Of a stretch of DNA of 64,000 bases, positions 61,455 through 64,000 are shown in pieces. A program made the position numbers and the translations under genes. Position 1 is the first letter of the stretch. Each line of letters starts with the position of its first letter. Source of the stretch: Paraburkholderia caffeinitolerans (GTDB taxonomy: Bacteria > Pseudomonadota > Gammaproteobacteria > Burkholderiales > Burkholderiaceae); NCBI RefSeq assembly GCF_902859945.1, contig NZ_CADIKL010000042.1, positions 1-64,000 of the forward strand, given 5' to 3'. The notes beneath the pieces were generated by a model. That model made no database searches and was not told where the DNA came from. It saw only the letters and a program-made list of their open reading frames with translations.

Positions 61455-62396
61455 TCAGAGCGGTAGTTCGTAGCCGAACGCCGCCTTGAACCGTTCCTTG
61501 ATTTGCGCCTTCGTGGGCGCGTAGTTCTGCGGCCCGAGATGCTCGATTTTCAGCGCGCCCATGAGGCTTGCGAGACGTCCCGTGGTGGCCCAACCGAGGT
61601 TGTTCTCGATGCCGTAGAGCAGACCGCCGCGGAAGGCGTCGCCGCAACCCGTGGGGTCGAGCACCTGTTCGGCACGCACCGGCGGAATTTCTTCGATGCC
61701 GGCGCCGTGGTAGATCTGCGAACCGTGCTCGCCGCGCGTGACGATGAGTGCATCGACATGGCTCGCGATTTCTTCGAGCGACCAGCCAGTGCGATGACTG
61801 ACCAGATTCGCTTCGTAGTCGTTGACCGTCACATAGGTCGCAAGTTCAATGGCGCGTCGAAGCGACGCACCGTCGAAGAGCGGTAGTCCTTGACCTGGAT
61901 CGAACACAAATGGAATGCCCGCATTCGCGAACTGCTCGACGTGCTGGACCATGCCGTCGAAGCCGTCCGGAGCGACGATGCCGAGCTTGATGCCAGGCGC
62001 TTCGTCGGCACGGTTCAGGTGCGATTGCATCATCGCGCCCGGGTGGAAAGCCGTGATCTGGTTGTTCTCGAGATCGGTCGTGATCATCGCCTGCGCGGAC
62101 CACGTGTCGGGCAGCACGCGCACGTGCGCCTTCGAGAGGCCGAGCGTGTCGAGACGCTCGAGATAGGGTTGCGCATCGGCGCCACCGAGCGTCGCCATGA
62201 TGTGCGCGTCGCCACCCAGCAGATGCAGCGAGTACGCGATATTGCCCGCGCAGCCGCCGAATTCGCGGCGCATCGTCGGCACGAGAAAGCTCACGTTCAG
62301 GATGTGCACCTGCTCGGGCAGGATGTGTTCCCGAAAGCGGCCTTCGAAAGTCATGATGTTGTCGTAGGCGAGCGAGCCGCAGATCAGCGTAGCCAA
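61455..62396 (-). CDS. PfkB-family carbohydrate/adenosine kinase
   Basis: A 313-residue ribokinase-family enzyme. The N-terminus ATLICGSLAYDNIM fits the family. The GGCAGNIAYSLHLLGG segment is signature 1, and DPTGCGDAFRGGLLYG is signature 2 with the catalytic Asp. Burkholderiales relatives are often annotated adenosine kinase, but the substrate cannot be decided by eye. Start is TTG at 62396, with AGGA upstream; no ATG would fit the conserved start. On the same strand as tpx, 108 bases away. Confidence 0.87.
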   Translation of the reverse strand: MATLICGSLAYDNIMTFEGRFREHILPEQVHILNVSFLVPTMRREFGGCAGNIAYSLHLLGGDAHIMATLGGADAQPYLERLDTLGLSKAHVRVLPDTWSAQAMITTDLENNQITAFHPGAMMQSHLNRADEAPGIKLGIVAPDGFDGMVQHVEQFANAGIPFVFDPGQGLPLFDGASLRRAIELATYVTVNDYEANLVSHRTGWSLEEIASHVDALIVTRGEHGSQIYHGAGIEEIPPVRAEQVLDPTGCGDAFRGGLLYGIENNLGWATTGRLASLMGALKIEHLGPQNYAPTKAQIKERFKAAFGYELPL

Positions 62397-62504
62397 GGCA
62401 GGGATTCCTGTAATGCGTTGGGTGGGGAGGGGCGGCGCGTCGTGAGAGGCATTGAACCGGCATGGCGCCGGAGCAGTGTCCAACTCGCGCGCCGCGAGCA
62501 GCGA

Positions 62505-63005
62505 TTACTTCAGTGCGGCGAGCGCAGCGTCGTAGTTCGGCTCGTTCTTGATTTCGCTCACGCGCTCGGCGTAGACGACGTTGTCGTTCGCGTCGATGAC
62601 CACCACGGCGCGCGCCGTGAGACCCGTCAGCGGGCCGCTCGTGACGTCCACGCCGTAGGCTTGCGCGAACTCATGGCCGCGGAAGGTCGACGCCGTGACG
62701 ACGTTCTCGATGCCTTCGGTCGTGCAAAAGCGCGCAGCGGCGAACGGCAGGTCGGCCGAGATCACGACAACTGCCGTGTTGTCGAGCTTGGCGGCGGCTT
62801 CGTTGAACTTGCGCGTGGAGGTGGCGCAAACCGGCGTGTCGAGGCTCGGCACGATGTTCAGCACCTTGCGCTTGCCGGCGAAATCGGCGAGCGAGACGGC
62901 ATTGAGGTCGCGGCCGACGAGCGAGAATGCGGGGGCCTTCTGGCCAGCCGTCGGGAACGTGCCTGCGACGTCGATCGGGTTACCGCCTAGCGTGACTTGA
63001 CTCAT
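62505..63005 (-). CDS. tpx: Thiol peroxidase Tpx
   Basis: A 166-residue 2-Cys atypical peroxiredoxin of the periplasm or cytoplasm. The peroxidatic Cys60 is in PSLDTPVCATSTRKFNE and the resolving Cys94 in ARFCTTEGIENV, spaced as in E. coli Tpx (61/95). It reduces organic hydroperoxides with thioredoxin. Starts 102 bases after the DUF3426 gene. Confidence 0.95.
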   Translation of the reverse strand: MSQVTLGGNPIDVAGTFPTAGQKAPAFSLVGRDLNAVSLADFAGKRKVLNIVPSLDTPVCATSTRKFNEAAAKLDNTAVVVISADLPFAAARFCTTEGIENVVTASTFRGHEFAQAYGVDVTSGPLTGLTARAVVVIDANDNVVYAERVSEIKNEPNYDAALAALK

Positions 63006-63074
63006 GATGTGCTCTCCGAATGTAGTGCTGTAGTGGTGAAGGGCGCGCGCGGCGTGGCCGGGCGCAGGAAACGC

Positions 63075-63102
63075 GCGCCGGCGCGAAAGGGAGCGCCGGC
63101 GC
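63075..63102. repeat. Perfect 10-bp inverted repeat after the DUF3426 gene
   Basis: GCGCCGGCGC occurs at 63075-63084 and 63093-63102 and is its own reverse complement, so the two copies form a perfect 10-bp stem around GAAAGGGA. No T-run follows. It sits just past the DUF3426 stop (minus strand) and before tpx. Confidence 0.7.
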
Positions 63103-63107
63103 GGAAT

Positions 63108-64000
63108 TCAGGGGTAAAAGATTTCGATGCGGAAGTTCGACGCCACGACGTTGCCGGTGTCGAGCCGCACGATCATCGTTTGCGTGATGTGCGGGGCCAT
63201 GCCGGCCTCGATGTGCGTGCCGGGCGGCGCGTAGTCCTGCGGAAACAGTACGCGGCGCAGAACGATGTTGTTCTGGCGGTCGAGCAGCGTGAGCTCCATG
63301 GCCGGCCAGGCGAGCGCCACGTCGAAGCGGTTATGCAGCGGCACCTTCAGTTCCAGGTGATGCGGGTCGTCCACTTGGCGCAGATCGGATGGCCGGACCT
63401 GCAGGCCGTCGATGTCGCGCGGCGGGCGCAGCTGGCATCCGAGCTGCGCGCAGGCCTGTTGATAGTACGGCTGCGAGGCGGGCCAGTAGACCATCACGGT
63501 TTCGCGCATCCACCACGCGAGCTGCGCGGCGAGCGTCGCGAGAAGCGCGAGCGCGATCAGCACGCCCACGATGCGCCAGCTCGTGTGGCGTTTCGCACGG
63601 GTGGGCGCTTCACGCGTGACCGCGAAGGGTTCGCCGCCCGCGTTCGGCTCGAGCGCGGTGAATACGGGAGCGGCTGACGACCCGGCCGGCGCGCGCCGCA
63701 GCACGGGCTCGGGGTCGGCATGAGGGCTGTGAATGGCTTCGTTCACCGAAAGGGTTGGCTCGACGTGGCCGGACGCGCCGGCTTGCGCGGCGCCATGACC
63801 GCCGCCCGGCGAGAGTGTGGGCTCAGCGTCGCGGACGATGCGCACATTGGGGCCGCGCCCCGCAGCGAGGCTTGCGCGAGGCAGATGGCTGCCGTTGTAT
63901 TGCAGATCAGGGTCGAGGTTGCTGTCAGGGCGCGGAGCCCATGGATCCCAGGCGCTGCCAGAGAAGTTCGGCGAGCCCGAAGGCGGGGCGGATTGCGCGG
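63108..64000 (-). CDS. DUF3426 membrane protein, 5' end beyond the window
   Basis: The reading frame stays open from 63108 through the right edge, so at least 297 residues are present and the start lies outside. The right-hand part is Pro/Ser/Gly-rich and disordered. One membrane segment (IVGVLIALALLATLAAQLAWW) is followed by a C-terminal DUF3426 domain (CAQLGCQLRPPRDIDGLQV). Full-length relatives begin with an MJ0042-type zinc ribbon, which would be outside. A GTG at 63845 is an internal codon, not the start. Function unknown; commonly found next to prmA in Burkholderiales. Confidence 0.8.
   Translation of the reverse strand, partial: AQSAPPSGSPNFSGSAWDPWAPRPDSNLDPDLQYNGSHLPRASLAAGRGPNVRIVRDAEPTLSPGGGHGAAQAGASGHVEPTLSVNEAIHSPHADPEPVLRRAPAGSSAAPVFTALEPNAGGEPFAVTREAPTRAKRHTSWRIVGVLIALALLATLAAQLAWWMRETVMVYWPASQPYYQQACAQLGCQLRPPRDIDGLQVRPSDLRQVDDPHHLELKVPLHNRFDVALAWPAMELTLLDRQNNIVLRRVLFPQDYAPPGTHIEAGMAPHITQTMIVRLDTGNVVASNFRIEIFYP

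Overview
This is a GC-rich, gene-dense chromosomal window whose gene order and protein sequences fit a Burkholderiales member, most like Paraburkholderia/Burkholderia. The genus is inferred from the gene set (a complete mra/dcw cluster, a UbiE/Coq7-type quinone hydroxylase, a DUF815 ATPase next to a MutT-like Nudix gene, and a lysine/alanine-rich H1-like protein), not proven. Almost everything is core housekeeping. I see no prophage, transposase, integron, CRISPR array or obvious horizontally acquired island.

Layout. The window opens inside the 3' end of a 5S rRNA (1-70) with its terminator. Next come a metabolic stretch (M20D amidohydrolase, lone molybdopterin oxidoreductase, FadD-type acyl-CoA ligase, general porin) and coq7. 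From about 8.2 to 25.8 kb runs the division and cell-wall cluster mraZ-rsmH-ftsL-ftsI-murE-murF-mraY-murD-ftsW-murG-murC-ddl-ftsQ-ftsA-ftsZ. Many of its junctions are 4-base ATGA overlaps, so it is strongly translationally coupled. It is headed by a promoter with period-10 MraZ operator repeats. A peroxiredoxin, lpxC, a DciA-type helicase loader (DUF721), secA and argJ follow. Then come DUF815 ATPase-Nudix, facing the minus-strand set yacG, zapD, coaE and pilD-pilC-pilB, and a CorC-like membrane protein.

From 41.5 kb: tRNA-Pro(CGG); polyprenyl diphosphate synthase divergent from rplU-rpmA-obgE-proB; a CNP1-like lipoprotein; rppH divergent from proS; a MarC protein facing a hypoxanthine phosphoribosyltransferase gene and ffh; ypjD-PP0621-ampD; and the class Ia ribonucleotide reductase genes nrdA and nrdB. 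The right end holds the H1-like repeat protein, a glycine-zipper lipoprotein, a PfkB sugar/nucleoside kinase, tpx, and a DUF3426 gene cut by the window edge.

How it works together: peptidoglycan precursor synthesis (MurC-F, MraY, MurG, Ddl), septum assembly (FtsL/I/W/Q/A/Z, ZapD), wall recycling (AmpD), outer-membrane lipid A synthesis (LpxC), protein export (SecA, Ffh), replication (DciA, NrdAB) and ribosome/translation supply (L21, L27, Obg, ProS, tRNA-Pro) lie together. The most interesting non-coding signals are at nrdA: two NrdR-box-like sites 31 bases apart, one overlapping the -10, followed by a leader of about 340 nt with a terminator-like hairpin that an upstream segment could disrupt. 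Other points are the MraZ operator, short tandem repeats at proS and obgE, and the internal repeats of the H1-like gene. I did not find a convincing wholly new system.
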